From ECT2AJA-044 sp965658225 (GTDB taxonomy: Bacteria; Bacteroidota; Bacteroidia; Flavobacteriales; ECT2AJA-044), in NCBI GenBank assembly GCA_965658225.1, contig CBFHRK010000003.1, positions 1-64,000 on the forward strand: a stretch of 64,000 bases of DNA, read 5' to 3'. This document shows, in pieces, positions 1-8,193 of this stretch. Within the stretch, counting starts at the first letter, position 1; every line of letters starts with the position of its first letter. The position numbers and the translations under genes are program-made. The notes under the pieces were generated by a model. That model saw only the letters and a program-made list of their open reading frames with translations, was not told the DNA's origin and did not search any database.

Positions 1-2
1 TC

Positions 3-539
3 AAAAAAGCGCTAAAAGGAGAATTGGATTTGATGACACCTGCCATGGAAGTCGCCAATGAATTGATGTCGATTCCGAGTTTTGATAATCCTGATTACAG
101 CGATTTACTTGCCGCGGAGATTGAAGTATTGGCAAAGCTCAAGAAATCAATTCTCATGGTTGCTGGAAAGGCCGTTGAAACCCTAGGAACGGAAATCGAA
201 AATGAGCAGCAAATTATGATGAACATCGCGGATATGATTATCGAGACTTATGCTGTTGAGAGCTCCATATTGCGAACATTAAAACTGGCCGCGAAGGAGG
301 GAGAAGACAAAGTCCAGGGTCAGGCCGCAATGACGCAACTGTATACCTACCACGCCATCGAAAAAGTGGCAAGCGCCGGTCGTGAAGCCATTGGCAGCTT
401 TGCCGAAGGAGACGACCGTCAATTGTTAATGATGGGACTAAAGAGGTTCACAAAGCCAATGAATATAAATATTCGAGATACGCGCAGAAAAATTGCGGAT
501 ATACTCATTGACGAGAACAAATACTGCTTTTCTATATAA
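3..539 (+). CDS. Acyl-CoA dehydrogenase, C-terminal part (5' end outside window)
   Basis: The reading frame is open from the first bases of the window, so this is the 3' end of a longer gene; a TTG at 24 is probably only an internal leucine. The visible ~178 residues are helical and match the C-terminal extension of the ~600-residue acyl-CoA dehydrogenases of Bacteroidota, with the stretch LADMIIETYAVESSILR-like (here IADMIIETYAVESS) typical of that region. These flavoenzymes oxidise acyl-CoA to enoyl-CoA in fatty-acid or branched-chain degradation. The catalytic and FAD-binding parts lie upstream and cannot be checked. A strong terminator follows. Confidence 0.75.
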   Translation, partial: KKALKGELDLMTPAMEVANELMSIPSFDNPDYSDLLAAEIEVLAKLKKSILMVAGKAVETLGTEIENEQQIMMNIADMIIETYAVESSILRTLKLAAKEGEDKVQGQAAMTQLYTYHAIEKVASAGREAIGSFAEGDDRQLLMMGLKRFTKPMNINIRDTRRKIADILIDENKYCFSI

Positions 540-563
540 GTGAAGTCATTTGTTTTGGTTCTG

Positions 564-600
564 CGAAAGTCCCGGTGTAGTGTCCGGGACTTTCTTTTTT
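564..600 (+). terminator. Rho-independent terminator
   Basis: An 11-bp stem GAAAGTCCCGG / CCGGGACTTTC with a short loop is followed by a T-run, just after the acyl-CoA dehydrogenase stop codon. Confidence 0.9.
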
Positions 601-652
601 TGACCATTTTCCAGCGCTTTTTTTCCTTATCAATCTGCACCGCATTAGTGTG

Positions 653-660
653 TATCTTCG
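653..660 (+). promoter_or_regulatory. -7 promoter box TATCTTCG
   Basis: This matches the Bacteroidota -7 consensus TAnnTTTG at 7 of 8 positions and ends four bases before the ATG at 665. It favours that ATG over the GTG at 650 and implies an almost leaderless mRNA. Confidence 0.6.
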
Positions 661-664
661 CCAG

Positions 665-1894
665 ATGAATGTGATTCGATTTAGTTTGAAGAACGGAATT
701 CGTGTGGTTCATTTACCTATGAACCGACCCGTGGCGCATTGCGGCATTTTCATCAATGCCGGCAGCCGAGATGAATGGGACCGTGAACAAGGAATGGCTC
801 ATTTTATTGAGCATATGATGTTCAAAGGGACCCAGAAAAGAAAGGCCTATCATATTCTTAGTAGGATGGAAGATGTGGGGGGTGAGTTAAATGCCTTTAC
901 GGGTAAGGAAGATACTACGCTGCACGCTTCATTTTTATCGGAATACTTCCCGCGCGCTATTGAATTGTTGAGCGATATTTTATTGAACCCGGTTTTTCCC
1001 GAAAAAGAAATTCAGAAAGAGAAAGCCGTCGTAATTGATGAGATACAGAGTTACAAAGATGCTCCGGGAGAGCTCATTTTCGACGACTTTGAGGAACTTT
1101 TATTCCCCGATGATGCCATAGGTCGGAATATATTGGGAACGCCAAAAAAAGTAAGAGCGTTTAAAGGGCCCATGTTGCACGAATTTCGCCAAAGGCGTTA
1201 TGCCGCATCGGAAATCGTATTTGCGAGTGTCGGTAACATCTCGGAAGCGAAGCTCAGGAAGCATTTAGAGCAGCATTTGGGTGAAAGGGAACTTCCGGCC
1301 GCTAGGCCGAAAATGAGGCCCAGTTTAACGGCCTATCGGCCCGATAGTAAACTCGTTAAAAAGAAAACTTTTCAAAGTCATTGCGTTATTGGAAACCGCT
1401 GCTACAACGCCTTTGATGAACGGCTTACAGCCATGGCGCTCTTGAACAATTTATTGGGCGGACCTGGAATGAATTCACGGCTCAACCTGAATATTCGCGA
1501 GCGATATGGCTTTACCTATCACATCGAAAGCTATTACCAGGCTTATTCCGATTCAGGCGTATTTGGGATTTATTTGGGAACGGATAAAGGTCAAATGACC
1601 CGATCGATTGAATTGGTTGAAAAGGAGCTAAAAGGCTTGTCCGAAAAGCCATTGGGAATCTTGCAATTGAGCAAGGCGAAAAAACAATTATTGGGGCAGT
1701 TGGCCATCGCGACCGAAAACAATGGAAGCCTCATGTTGGCATTGGGCAAAAGCGTTCTTCAACGCGATGAAGTAGAAAGTTTGGACGAGTTAACTCAGAA
1801 AGTAGAACACGTGAGTGCTGCCGACGTGCTCGAAATTGCCCGCGACGTATTCGATCGAAACCAGTTAAGTACCCTAATTTATAAAGCAAAGTAA
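665..1894 (+). CDS. M16 family zinc peptidase (processing-peptidase-like)
   Basis: This 409-residue protein has the inverted zinc motif HFIEH (HxxEH) in AHFIEHMMFKGT near residue 50, followed about 75 residues later by EKAVVIDEI, which supplies the distal Glu ligand. Length and two-lobe layout match a single-chain M16B protease, similar to the mitochondrial processing peptidase beta subunit. There is no signal peptide, so it probably acts in the cytoplasm. The start is the ATG at 665 because a -7 box lies directly in front; a GTG at 650 would add five residues. The O-methyltransferase starts one base after its stop. Two GGCC palindromes lie within 45 bp of each other in this gene. Confidence 0.85.
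   Translation: MNVIRFSLKNGIRVVHLPMNRPVAHCGIFINAGSRDEWDREQGMAHFIEHMMFKGTQKRKAYHILSRMEDVGGELNAFTGKEDTTLHASFLSEYFPRAIELLSDILLNPVFPEKEIQKEKAVVIDEIQSYKDAPGELIFDDFEELLFPDDAIGRNILGTPKKVRAFKGPMLHEFRQRRYAASEIVFASVGNISEAKLRKHLEQHLGERELPAARPKMRPSLTAYRPDSKLVKKKTFQSHCVIGNRCYNAFDERLTAMALLNNLLGGPGMNSRLNLNIRERYGFTYHIESYYQAYSDSGVFGIYLGTDKGQMTRSIELVEKELKGLSEKPLGILQLSKAKKQLLGQLAIATENNGSLMLALGKSVLQRDEVESLDELTQKVEHVSAADVLEIARDVFDRNQLSTLIYKAK
1297..1308 (+). repeat. GGCC palindrome, loop GCTA
   Basis: Member of the dispersed oriented palindrome family TC[C/G]GGCCG..AGGCC. It lies inside the M16 peptidase gene in sense orientation and encodes PAARP. Confidence 0.7.
1330..1341 (-). repeat. GGCC palindrome, loop TATC
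   Basis: Second family member in the M16 gene, antisense to it; read on the minus strand the loop is GATA. Confidence 0.65.
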
Positions 1895-1895
1895 T

Positions 1896-2540
1896 ATGGA
1901 TTTTCTAGACCCAGAGATTGAGGCCTATGCCGAAAAACACACCAGTCAGGAGAGCGAATTACTGTATAAAGTAAATCGGGAAACCCACATGAAGGTTTTG
2001 AATCCGCGCATGTTGAGTGGTCATCTGCAAGGACAAATGCTGCGTATGATTTCCATGATGATTCAACCTCAGTACATCTTAGAGGTGGGCACGTATACGG
2101 GTTATAGCGCCTTGTGTATGCTCGACGGCCTTCGGCCCGATGGTGAATTGCACACCATTGATGTTGACGAAGAATTGGCCGATCGCAGCCAGGCCTATTT
2201 TGATGAAGCCTCTAATGGAGGTCGAATTAAGGCCCACTTGGGAGAGGCAAAAGAACTTTTGAAAGAATTGAAAAGACCGTGGGACCTTGTTTTCCTGGAT
2301 GCGGATAAGGCCAATTATTCGAATTATTATGATTTGGTATTCGATCAGGTTCGGCCGGGTGGATACATTATGGCCGACAACGTTTTGTGGAGTGGAAAAG
2401 TGATTCAAGAGTTGAATCCTGATGATGCCGATACAATAGGCTTAATTGAATTCAACCAAAAAATTCAAAACGACGAGCGCGTTGAGAATATCCTTTTACC
2501 GCTTCGGGATGGTTTGATGATTGCAAGGAAATCGAAATAA
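1896..2540 (+). CDS. Class I SAM-dependent O-methyltransferase
   Basis: The 214 residues match the methyltransferase family 3 (caffeoyl-CoA/catechol O-methyltransferase-like). Visible motifs are the SAM-binding loop EVGTYTGYSALCM near residue 61, the acidic motif LHTIDVDEE, and the metal-binding FLDADKANYSNYY near residue 133 followed by DNVLWSGK. Such enzymes methylate vicinal hydroxyls of catechol-like substrates with a divalent cation; the substrate here is unknown. It follows the M16 gene by one base, so the two are probably co-transcribed. Its stop codon overlaps by one base the ATG at 2540. Confidence 0.88.
   Translation: MDFLDPEIEAYAEKHTSQESELLYKVNRETHMKVLNPRMLSGHLQGQMLRMISMMIQPQYILEVGTYTGYSALCMLDGLRPDGELHTIDVDEELADRSQAYFDEASNGGRIKAHLGEAKELLKELKRPWDLVFLDADKANYSNYYDLVFDQVRPGGYIMADNVLWSGKVIQELNPDDADTIGLIEFNQKIQNDERVENILLPLRDGLMIARKSK
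2127..2137 (-). repeat. GGCC palindrome, loop TTC
   Basis: Family member inside the O-methyltransferase gene, antisense; read on the minus strand it is TCGGGCCGAAGGCC. Confidence 0.6.
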
Positions 2541-3619
2541 TGTCATTCGAGAATCTGGGACTTTATTGTTTAAATTTGGCGTTTATAATTTTTAATTCGA
2601 CGACTATCAAAAGATTATTTTTCATTTTTCTTCTTACTTCGATTGGAATTATTTCAAAAGCTCAAAATGACACTTTAGTGTTCTTAGATTTTAGCGTTGT
2701 AGACAGCATCCCGTTAATTGTTGGAGAACCCACTGGTCTAGAAGATGGATTTTGGATTAATTATGATCAGGATACGATCGGAGACCAATTCGGTCGTCCT
2801 GCTGAATGGTATTTTACGCCTTCCTTTTCTTCATCGGACTCTAGTAATACTGTTTTGACTTCAAGTTCTTGGTTATCCGATACTTCGGTGAGGACATCCA
2901 ATTATTTTATTTCACCAAAATTGCATTTTGGTGATGGTGGAGGTGTTTTGTCATGGCATAGTGCTCCGCGACAAGCTCCTCAATATTTGGATGGGTATAT
3001 GGTCTTGATTTCCACCACGGATAACATGATTTCGAGTTTTCAGGATACTCTTTTTAAAGCTGCCGAATATGTAAGTAATTCGGCCGATTCTTCTGGGTCA
3101 AGTCCAATCCGACAATTTGACTGGTTTGATTTTTCACAAGGTTGGATTCATGGCCAAAATGGTCTTGGTTTAGAGTTTGATACTATTTCAGATTCGACCT
3201 CACTAACGGGTACATTGCTTAAGAACGAAGTGGATTTATCCAATTATGCAAATCAATCCATTCACATAGCCTTTTGTCACAATTCAAAAAATGATAATTT
3301 AATATCAATTGATGACATTTTAGTCATCGGCTCAAATGCAGCATCTGTTCATGACTTGACCTTTTCAAATTCACTCGAATTGTATCCTAACCCGACGTCT
3401 GATATGTTAAATGTTTCATTTGACATTCAAAAAGTAGATAATTTGGAAATAGAAATAACAGATGCAGTAGGCAGAACTGTTTTTCGTGAGCGTATTGGGG
3501 AACTAGCCTTCGGCAATAAGAAATACATGAAAGACGTCTCGTTTCTTCCTTCAGGTCAGTATCATTTCACTCTTCATTCAGCCGGGACATCATACACCAA
3601 GTCTTTTGTCATTTTATGA
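2540..3619 (+). CDS. Secreted T9SS type A client, paralogue of the protein at 4938
   Basis: The C-terminal ~75 residues form a type A T9SS sorting domain (ELYPNPTSDMLNVSF... ending in SFVIL). The body resembles cleaved-adhesin/choice-of-anchor beta-sandwich proteins and is clearly related to the protein at 4938 (shared NYFISPK/NYLISPG, YLDGY, STTDN, DTLF and IHG blocks). The N-terminus is odd. The only ATG, at 2540, puts about 22 non-signal-like residues before the hydrophobic signal peptide ending SKAQ, and a TAAATTTG box lies inside that extension. The natural position for a start holds ATC (2606). The gene looks more AT-rich than its neighbours. Cargo function is unknown. Confidence 0.8.
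   Translation: MSFENLGLYCLNLAFIIFNSTTIKRLFFIFLLTSIGIISKAQNDTLVFLDFSVVDSIPLIVGEPTGLEDGFWINYDQDTIGDQFGRPAEWYFTPSFSSSDSSNTVLTSSSWLSDTSVRTSNYFISPKLHFGDGGGVLSWHSAPRQAPQYLDGYMVLISTTDNMISSFQDTLFKAAEYVSNSADSSGSSPIRQFDWFDFSQGWIHGQNGLGLEFDTISDSTSLTGTLLKNEVDLSNYANQSIHIAFCHNSKNDNLISIDDILVIGSNAASVHDLTFSNSLELYPNPTSDMLNVSFDIQKVDNLEIEITDAVGRTVFRERIGELAFGNKKYMKDVSFLPSGQYHFTLHSAGTSYTKSFVIL
2571..2578 (+). promoter_or_regulatory. -7 promoter box TAAATTTG
   Basis: Perfect TAnnTTTG match lying inside the 5' end of the reading frame that begins at 2540. It suggests that the mRNA for the secreted protein starts near 2585, downstream of the ATG. Confidence 0.5.
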
Positions 3620-3704
3620 TCGAATTAGTCAATAGAAGGGGAGGTAATTAATCAATATGGAATAATTAAAAGGAGAACTGTTATAGATTCATTAACTTTA
3701 CGAC

Positions 3705-3803
3705 NNNNNNNNNNNNNNNNNNNNNNNNNNNNNNNNNNNNNNNNNNNNNNNNNNNNNNNNNNNNNNNNNNNNNNNNNNNNNNNNNNNNNNNNNNNNNNNN
3801 NNN
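3705..3803. other. Scaffold gap (99 N)
   Basis: A run of 99 Ns between two secreted-protein genes. The true length is unknown. It probably hides the promoter of the gene at 3835. Confidence 0.95.
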
Positions 3804-3834
3804 TTAATTACTCTATTCTCTTAAAACAATATCT

Positions 3835-4824
3835 ATGAAAAGATTCTACTCTTTAATGTTAAGTCTTGTTTTTATTGCAAGCACAAGTATGGTAATGGGA
3901 CAAAACAGAGCCTATACTACGTCTACTAAAACTTTTGACGCATCCTTTTTAAACACCCGTATCCCTACCGATACATTAGCTCCTGGTACGGCTTCTGCAT
4001 GGAGTCTTGTAGGTTCAGTAAACGGAGGATATGTGGTTGGAATTAACGGATACGGTGATTTAGCGAAAGCACAGTACTTTTTAGTCCAAGATGCCTACAA
4101 TGTAGAAGGCGGACTCTTTTGGTTTGGCGCGAAACAAGTTGGAGGCGACGGTACCATTTCATTCAATTTATATGATATGGATGGAACGGCGGCTACAACG
4201 AATAGTATGACGGATTTCGGACCCGGAACTATTCTTGCTACGGAGTCTGAGTCAATGAGTGCAATTGATACTTCTGGTTCATTGGCTTCAGCGCATGTGC
4301 ATTTATTTGCCGCTCCTGTCACAGTAAACACCGACTACGCATTGGGTGTTGGATTTGCTGGTGCGCTTGCGGGTGATACAATTGGAATGGTTCACTCTGC
4401 TGATGGCGATGACCAAGGATTAAATAGCTCATATGAACTTTGGTCTGATGGCACGAGCTGGCACAGTATGTTTGAAGCATGGCCGTTGGATATTTTCTTC
4501 GGAATCTTCCCAATCGTTGACCTTTCTGTAGTTAGTATTGAAGAGCAGCAGTTTATCAATGGGGTAAAAGCTCAAGTATATCCAAATCCTGCTGTTAGTC
4601 AGGCAAACTTGAAGTTTGAAATCCAGAATAGCTCAGACGTACAAATCGTGATTTACGATGCTACAGGTCGTGTTTTGATGAACACGGACTTAGGTACCCT
4701 TGCAGCTGGATCACATGAGCTTCCTTTGGCAATTAATAACTGGTCAAACGGTGTTTACTATTACTCAGTAATTGCTGGAAACTATGCAAATAGCTTAACA
4801 AGCAAGTTTATCTTGTCTAAATAA
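3835..4824 (+). CDS. Secreted T9SS type A client of unknown function
   Basis: This 329-residue protein starts with a clear signal peptide (MKRFYSLMLSLVFIAS... cleaved after MGQ) and ends with a type A sorting domain: VYPNPAVSQANLKF, then IYDATGRVL, and GVYYYSVIAG before SKFILSK. The central ~220 residues are rich in Gly, Thr and Asp and look like an all-beta domain, with no catalytic motif I recognise. By family knowledge the protein crosses the outer membrane through T9SS, is cleaved at the sorting domain and is attached to the surface or released. It sits between two related T9SS clients and is followed by a strong terminator, so it is probably monocistronic. Confidence 0.85.
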   Translation: MKRFYSLMLSLVFIASTSMVMGQNRAYTTSTKTFDASFLNTRIPTDTLAPGTASAWSLVGSVNGGYVVGINGYGDLAKAQYFLVQDAYNVEGGLFWFGAKQVGGDGTISFNLYDMDGTAATTNSMTDFGPGTILATESESMSAIDTSGSLASAHVHLFAAPVTVNTDYALGVGFAGALAGDTIGMVHSADGDDQGLNSSYELWSDGTSWHSMFEAWPLDIFFGIFPIVDLSVVSIEEQQFINGVKAQVYPNPAVSQANLKFEIQNSSDVQIVIYDATGRVLMNTDLGTLAAGSHELPLAINNWSNGVYYYSVIAGNYANSLTSKFILSK

Positions 4825-4855
4825 GATATTCAAGACATATTCTGTCTTAATTTGA

Positions 4856-4892
4856 AAAGCCTTCCCAAATTTTTGGGAAGGCTTTTTTTTTG
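4856..4892 (+). terminator. Rho-independent terminator
   Basis: The stem AGCCTTCCCAAA / TTTGGGAAGGCT is followed by nine Ts, about 35 bases after the stop at 4824. Confidence 0.93.
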
Positions 4893-4923
4893 TTCTGTTA
4901 ATCAGATTATTACATATCCTTCT

Positions 4924-4931
4924 TATCTTTC
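4924..4931 (+). promoter_or_regulatory. -7 promoter box TATCTTTC
   Basis: Matches TAnnTTTG at 7 of 8 positions and ends six bases before the ATG at 4938. Confidence 0.6.
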
Positions 4932-4937
4932 AGCATC

Positions 4938-5942
4938 ATGAAACATTTTTTACTTTTCGCCGTCATTGTTTCGTTTTGCTTCGAGACTGTCGGTCAAAAC
5001 GATACACTTTTATTTTACAGTTTCGATAATCCGGTTTTGCCTTCTTATTTCTCTGAAACGGAAGATACCTCATTGACGGGTTCTTGGTTGAATTACTCTT
5101 TGGACTCTATACCGGCAGCGAATAACCGTCCGAACAACTGGTACTTAGAACCCGGATTTGCCAATGTCGATTCAAACAATCAAGTGTTGGCGTCGAGTAG
5201 TTGGCTCGATTTATTTCAACCGGGAAATAAGAATTACCTCATTTCGCCCGGCTTTTATTTGCCCGACGCAAGCGCTGAGTTATCATGGTACTCTGCGAGT
5301 TGGCATACTCCGGTCTATTTGGATGGCTACATCGTTTTACTTTCAACAACCGATAACCGTAGATCTTCTTTTACCGATACCTTGTTCCGAGCGGCACAAT
5401 ACTTAGGTATTCTTTCTGAACCCGATTCAACAAGTCCAGTTCCCATTTTTAACAATTACAGATTCAGCGAAGGATTTATACACGGATACGACGGAACCTA
5501 CATTGAATTTGATGGCGATTCAACAGATTTTAAAGGCGTTTTGCGGCCTCATTCAGTCTCATTGGCTCAATACGGCGGCGATACGGTTTATATTGCTTTT
5601 TTGCACGACAGTGACGACGACAACCTTATTTCCTTGGATAACCCTCTGCTAAAAGGAACCCAGGTAATCGGTCTCAATGAAAGCGAATTAAATTCGTTGG
5701 TTCTTTTTCCTAACCCTGCGAGAACAGAAGTTAATGTTCGATTCCATTGCAAAGCATTAGGTATTGCGCGTTACCAAATTTTAGATATCAAAGGAAAAGT
5801 GATTGAATCGGGGGAACTTGGCACTTACATGCCGGGTAATCATACTATAAAGATTCCTTTGCTGATCAATGCTACTGGGAATTATATCTTAAACTTTCAC
5901 ATTGGAAGTGAATTTTATACGCAGAGCTTAGTGGTAGCGTAA
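4938..5942 (+). CDS. Secreted T9SS type A client, paralogue of the protein at 2540
   Basis: These 334 residues have a signal peptide (MKHFLLFAVIVSFCFETVGQ), a beta-rich body and a type A sorting domain (LFPNPARTEVNVRF, ILDIKGKVI, ending QSLVVA). The body aligns along its length with the protein at 2540: WYLEPGFANVDSNNQVL against WYFTPSFSSSDSSNTVL, then YLDGY and STTDNRRSSFTDTLF. The fold is probably a cleaved-adhesin-like jelly roll, a common carbohydrate- or surface-binding domain; this is inference. The ATG is preceded by a well-placed -7 box. The next gene starts about 110 bases downstream, so the two may share a message. Confidence 0.85.
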   Translation: MKHFLLFAVIVSFCFETVGQNDTLLFYSFDNPVLPSYFSETEDTSLTGSWLNYSLDSIPAANNRPNNWYLEPGFANVDSNNQVLASSSWLDLFQPGNKNYLISPGFYLPDASAELSWYSASWHTPVYLDGYIVLLSTTDNRRSSFTDTLFRAAQYLGILSEPDSTSPVPIFNNYRFSEGFIHGYDGTYIEFDGDSTDFKGVLRPHSVSLAQYGGDTVYIAFLHDSDDDNLISLDNPLLKGTQVIGLNESELNSLVLFPNPARTEVNVRFHCKALGIARYQILDIKGKVIESGELGTYMPGNHTIKIPLLINATGNYILNFHIGSEFYTQSLVVA

Positions 5943-6052
5943 GAGTTGTGATTTATAGAAATGGATTCATTTGTACTGGCATGCACAATTCTTTACCTTC
6001 CGCTGTTAGCTTAGAAACCCAACGACTTCCTTTGAACGAGCGTCTTTCCAAT

Positions 6053-8188
6053 ATGCGGTGTAAACTATTCGTTTTAGGACTCCTAATGCTGTCACTTCCT
6101 CAAGCGACCAGGGCTTGGCATATAGTCGGAGGAGAGATCTACTACGAGTGTATCGGTAACGACGACTACATCATTACATTAAAAGTCTATCGCGATTGTA
6201 ATTCTCAAGGCGCGCCTTTTGATAACCCGGCCGCTGTTGGAGTGTACGATTCCTTAGGAACGCTAGTGACTACAGTTATGATGCTTGCACCGGCGATTAC
6301 TAATGTGCCTCCCTACATAAATAATCCCTGTCTCACGAGTCCGCCCAACGTTTGTGTGGAAGAAGGTATTTACGCCGAAATAGTGAATTTGCCCCCCATA
6401 GCTGGCGGATATACACTGGTGTACGAGCGGTGTTGTAGAAATGCGAGTATCAATAATATTTTTCTGCCCTCAGAGCAGGGGGCTACCTATGCAACGCAAA
6501 TCCCAGGTCCACCATATCATTGCAATAACTCCGCTTTTTTTACGAATTTCCCACCGATTGTTCTTTGTACCAACGATACATTGAACTTCGACCACAGCGC
6601 AACGGATGTAGATGGAGATTCCTTGTACTACGAATTTGCTACGCCTTATAATGGTGGGAGTCAAATGAATCCGGCGCCAAATCCGCCAGCACCGCCCCCT
6701 TTTCCGTTTATTATCTGGCAACCAGCCTATTCTATCAATTACCCCATTGATGCAAATCCGGCCTTTACAATAGATTCATTAACCGGCTTGCTCACGGGAT
6801 CACCCACAACCATTGGACAATACGTTTTAACGGTCGTGGCAAAGGAATATAGGAACGGAGTACTGTTAACGACCAATCGGCGCGATTTTCAATTTAATAC
6901 AGCCATATGTTTATCTGCGACGCAAGCCGGTATTGCCCCGCAAAACCAGTTCTGTAATGGCTTGACATTTAATTTTCAGCATTCAAGTATCTACACGAGC
7001 TATTGGCTTTGGGATTTCGGGGATCCAACCACAACAACGGATTCAAGTACCGCCCCAAACCCGACTTATGTGTACCCGGATACGGGAACGTATACCGTTA
7101 CCCTTATAGCCAATCCCGGTTGGCCTTGTGCCGATACCATTTCAGCTCAAGTAGAGATTTCGGAAGCACTTCCAATGGATTTCACCTTTGGAGGTGTAAG
7201 TTGTGTTGTTGGGAATCAAATAGACTTTACAGTGCTATCACAGCACAGTCCGGATGCAGTGTATGACTGGGATTTTGGGGACGGAACGGTTAGTACCGAT
7301 AAAAACCCGAGTAAATCGTTTACCAGTGCCAATGATTATATTGTGGCGCTCACCATATCGGAGAACAATTGTGTATCTACGCTAACCGATACGGTAACCA
7401 TATTTCCATTAATTGAACCTCAATTTAGAAACGAGCCCGTAGTGGGCTGTGCGCCCTTCACCTATGAGTTCGTCGACTCCACAAACACATGGGTTAATGT
7501 AGCTCACTTGTGGGAGTTTGGAGACGGTCAGGCCAGTACTTTAGCCAGTCCTGTTCACACGTATAATTTCCCAGGTGTATATGATGTACGATATACCTTA
7601 ACTGTTTTAGAAGGTTGCGTGGATACCCTAACCTTTGTTATGGAAGACATGGTGACCGTAGAACCCTCACCCTCGGCCGGATTCACAGTTGATCCGCAAA
7701 TCACCTCCTTCTTTGATCCGGTGGTAAGTGTTTATGACAATAGCTTAGGAGCATATTGGGTTGAATATTATATGGGTGATAGCTCATATTACACTTCAAA
7801 TAATTTTCAGCATCGCTACCTTGAAGACGGCAATTACGATGTGATGCAGGTCGTTGGAAATGAATACGGTTGTACGGACACCTTAATTAAGACGGTGGTC
7901 GTAAAACCGGAATATCTATTATACGTACCTAATGTGTTTACTCCGAATGGCGACGGAATGAACGAGTGGTTTTTACCCAAAGTGTTTGGAGAAGTCGACT
8001 ACGAATTCGCTATTTATAGTCGTTGGGGAAAAAGGCTTTTTGTTACTACTTCGGTAAATGAAGGTTGGAATGGCTCGGACGATAAGGGTAGAGCAGCCCC
8101 TCAGGATGTCTATATGTGGGTGGTAAAAGTCTTTGACGTGGACGGAAACTACCATCGTGAAGAGGGGACTTTTACGTTAATTCGCTAG
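6053..8188 (+). CDS. Large secreted PKD-domain protein with T9SS type B (gliding-associated) C-terminus
   Basis: From the ATG at 6053 the product is 711 residues: a signal peptide (MRCKLFVLGLLMLSLPQATRA), an N-terminal domain beginning HIVGGEIYYEC with several Cys, then PKD-like repeats marked by WDFGD, YDWDFGDGT and WEFGDGQAS, and a C-terminal type B sorting domain (YVPNVFTPNGDGMNEWF... GEVDYEFAIYSRWGKRLF... ending TFTLIR). Type B clients are exported by T9SS and include adhesins such as SprB. The frame is open upstream to a GTG at 5948, but that start would bury the signal peptide. It shares its N-terminal domain with the protein at 44742. It converges on the MATE gene with only five bases between. 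Confidence 0.87.
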   Translation: MRCKLFVLGLLMLSLPQATRAWHIVGGEIYYECIGNDDYIITLKVYRDCNSQGAPFDNPAAVGVYDSLGTLVTTVMMLAPAITNVPPYINNPCLTSPPNVCVEEGIYAEIVNLPPIAGGYTLVYERCCRNASINNIFLPSEQGATYATQIPGPPYHCNNSAFFTNFPPIVLCTNDTLNFDHSATDVDGDSLYYEFATPYNGGSQMNPAPNPPAPPPFPFIIWQPAYSINYPIDANPAFTIDSLTGLLTGSPTTIGQYVLTVVAKEYRNGVLLTTNRRDFQFNTAICLSATQAGIAPQNQFCNGLTFNFQHSSIYTSYWLWDFGDPTTTTDSSTAPNPTYVYPDTGTYTVTLIANPGWPCADTISAQVEISEALPMDFTFGGVSCVVGNQIDFTVLSQHSPDAVYDWDFGDGTVSTDKNPSKSFTSANDYIVALTISENNCVSTLTDTVTIFPLIEPQFRNEPVVGCAPFTYEFVDSTNTWVNVAHLWEFGDGQASTLASPVHTYNFPGVYDVRYTLTVLEGCVDTLTFVMEDMVTVEPSPSAGFTVDPQITSFFDPVVSVYDNSLGAYWVEYYMGDSSYYTSNNFQHRYLEDGNYDVMQVVGNEYGCTDTLIKTVVVKPEYLLYVPNVFTPNGDGMNEWFLPKVFGEVDYEFAIYSRWGKRLFVTTSVNEGWNGSDDKGRAAPQDVYMWVVKVFDVDGNYHREEGTFTLIR

Positions 8189-8193
8189 TACTT

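Noticed and set aside
3705..3803. Something biological in the near-identical gap lengths (98-99 N)
   Set aside because: Uniform N runs are a scaffolding convention. One gap is flanked by CGGCCGCT, but with only three gaps no link to the palindromes can be drawn.
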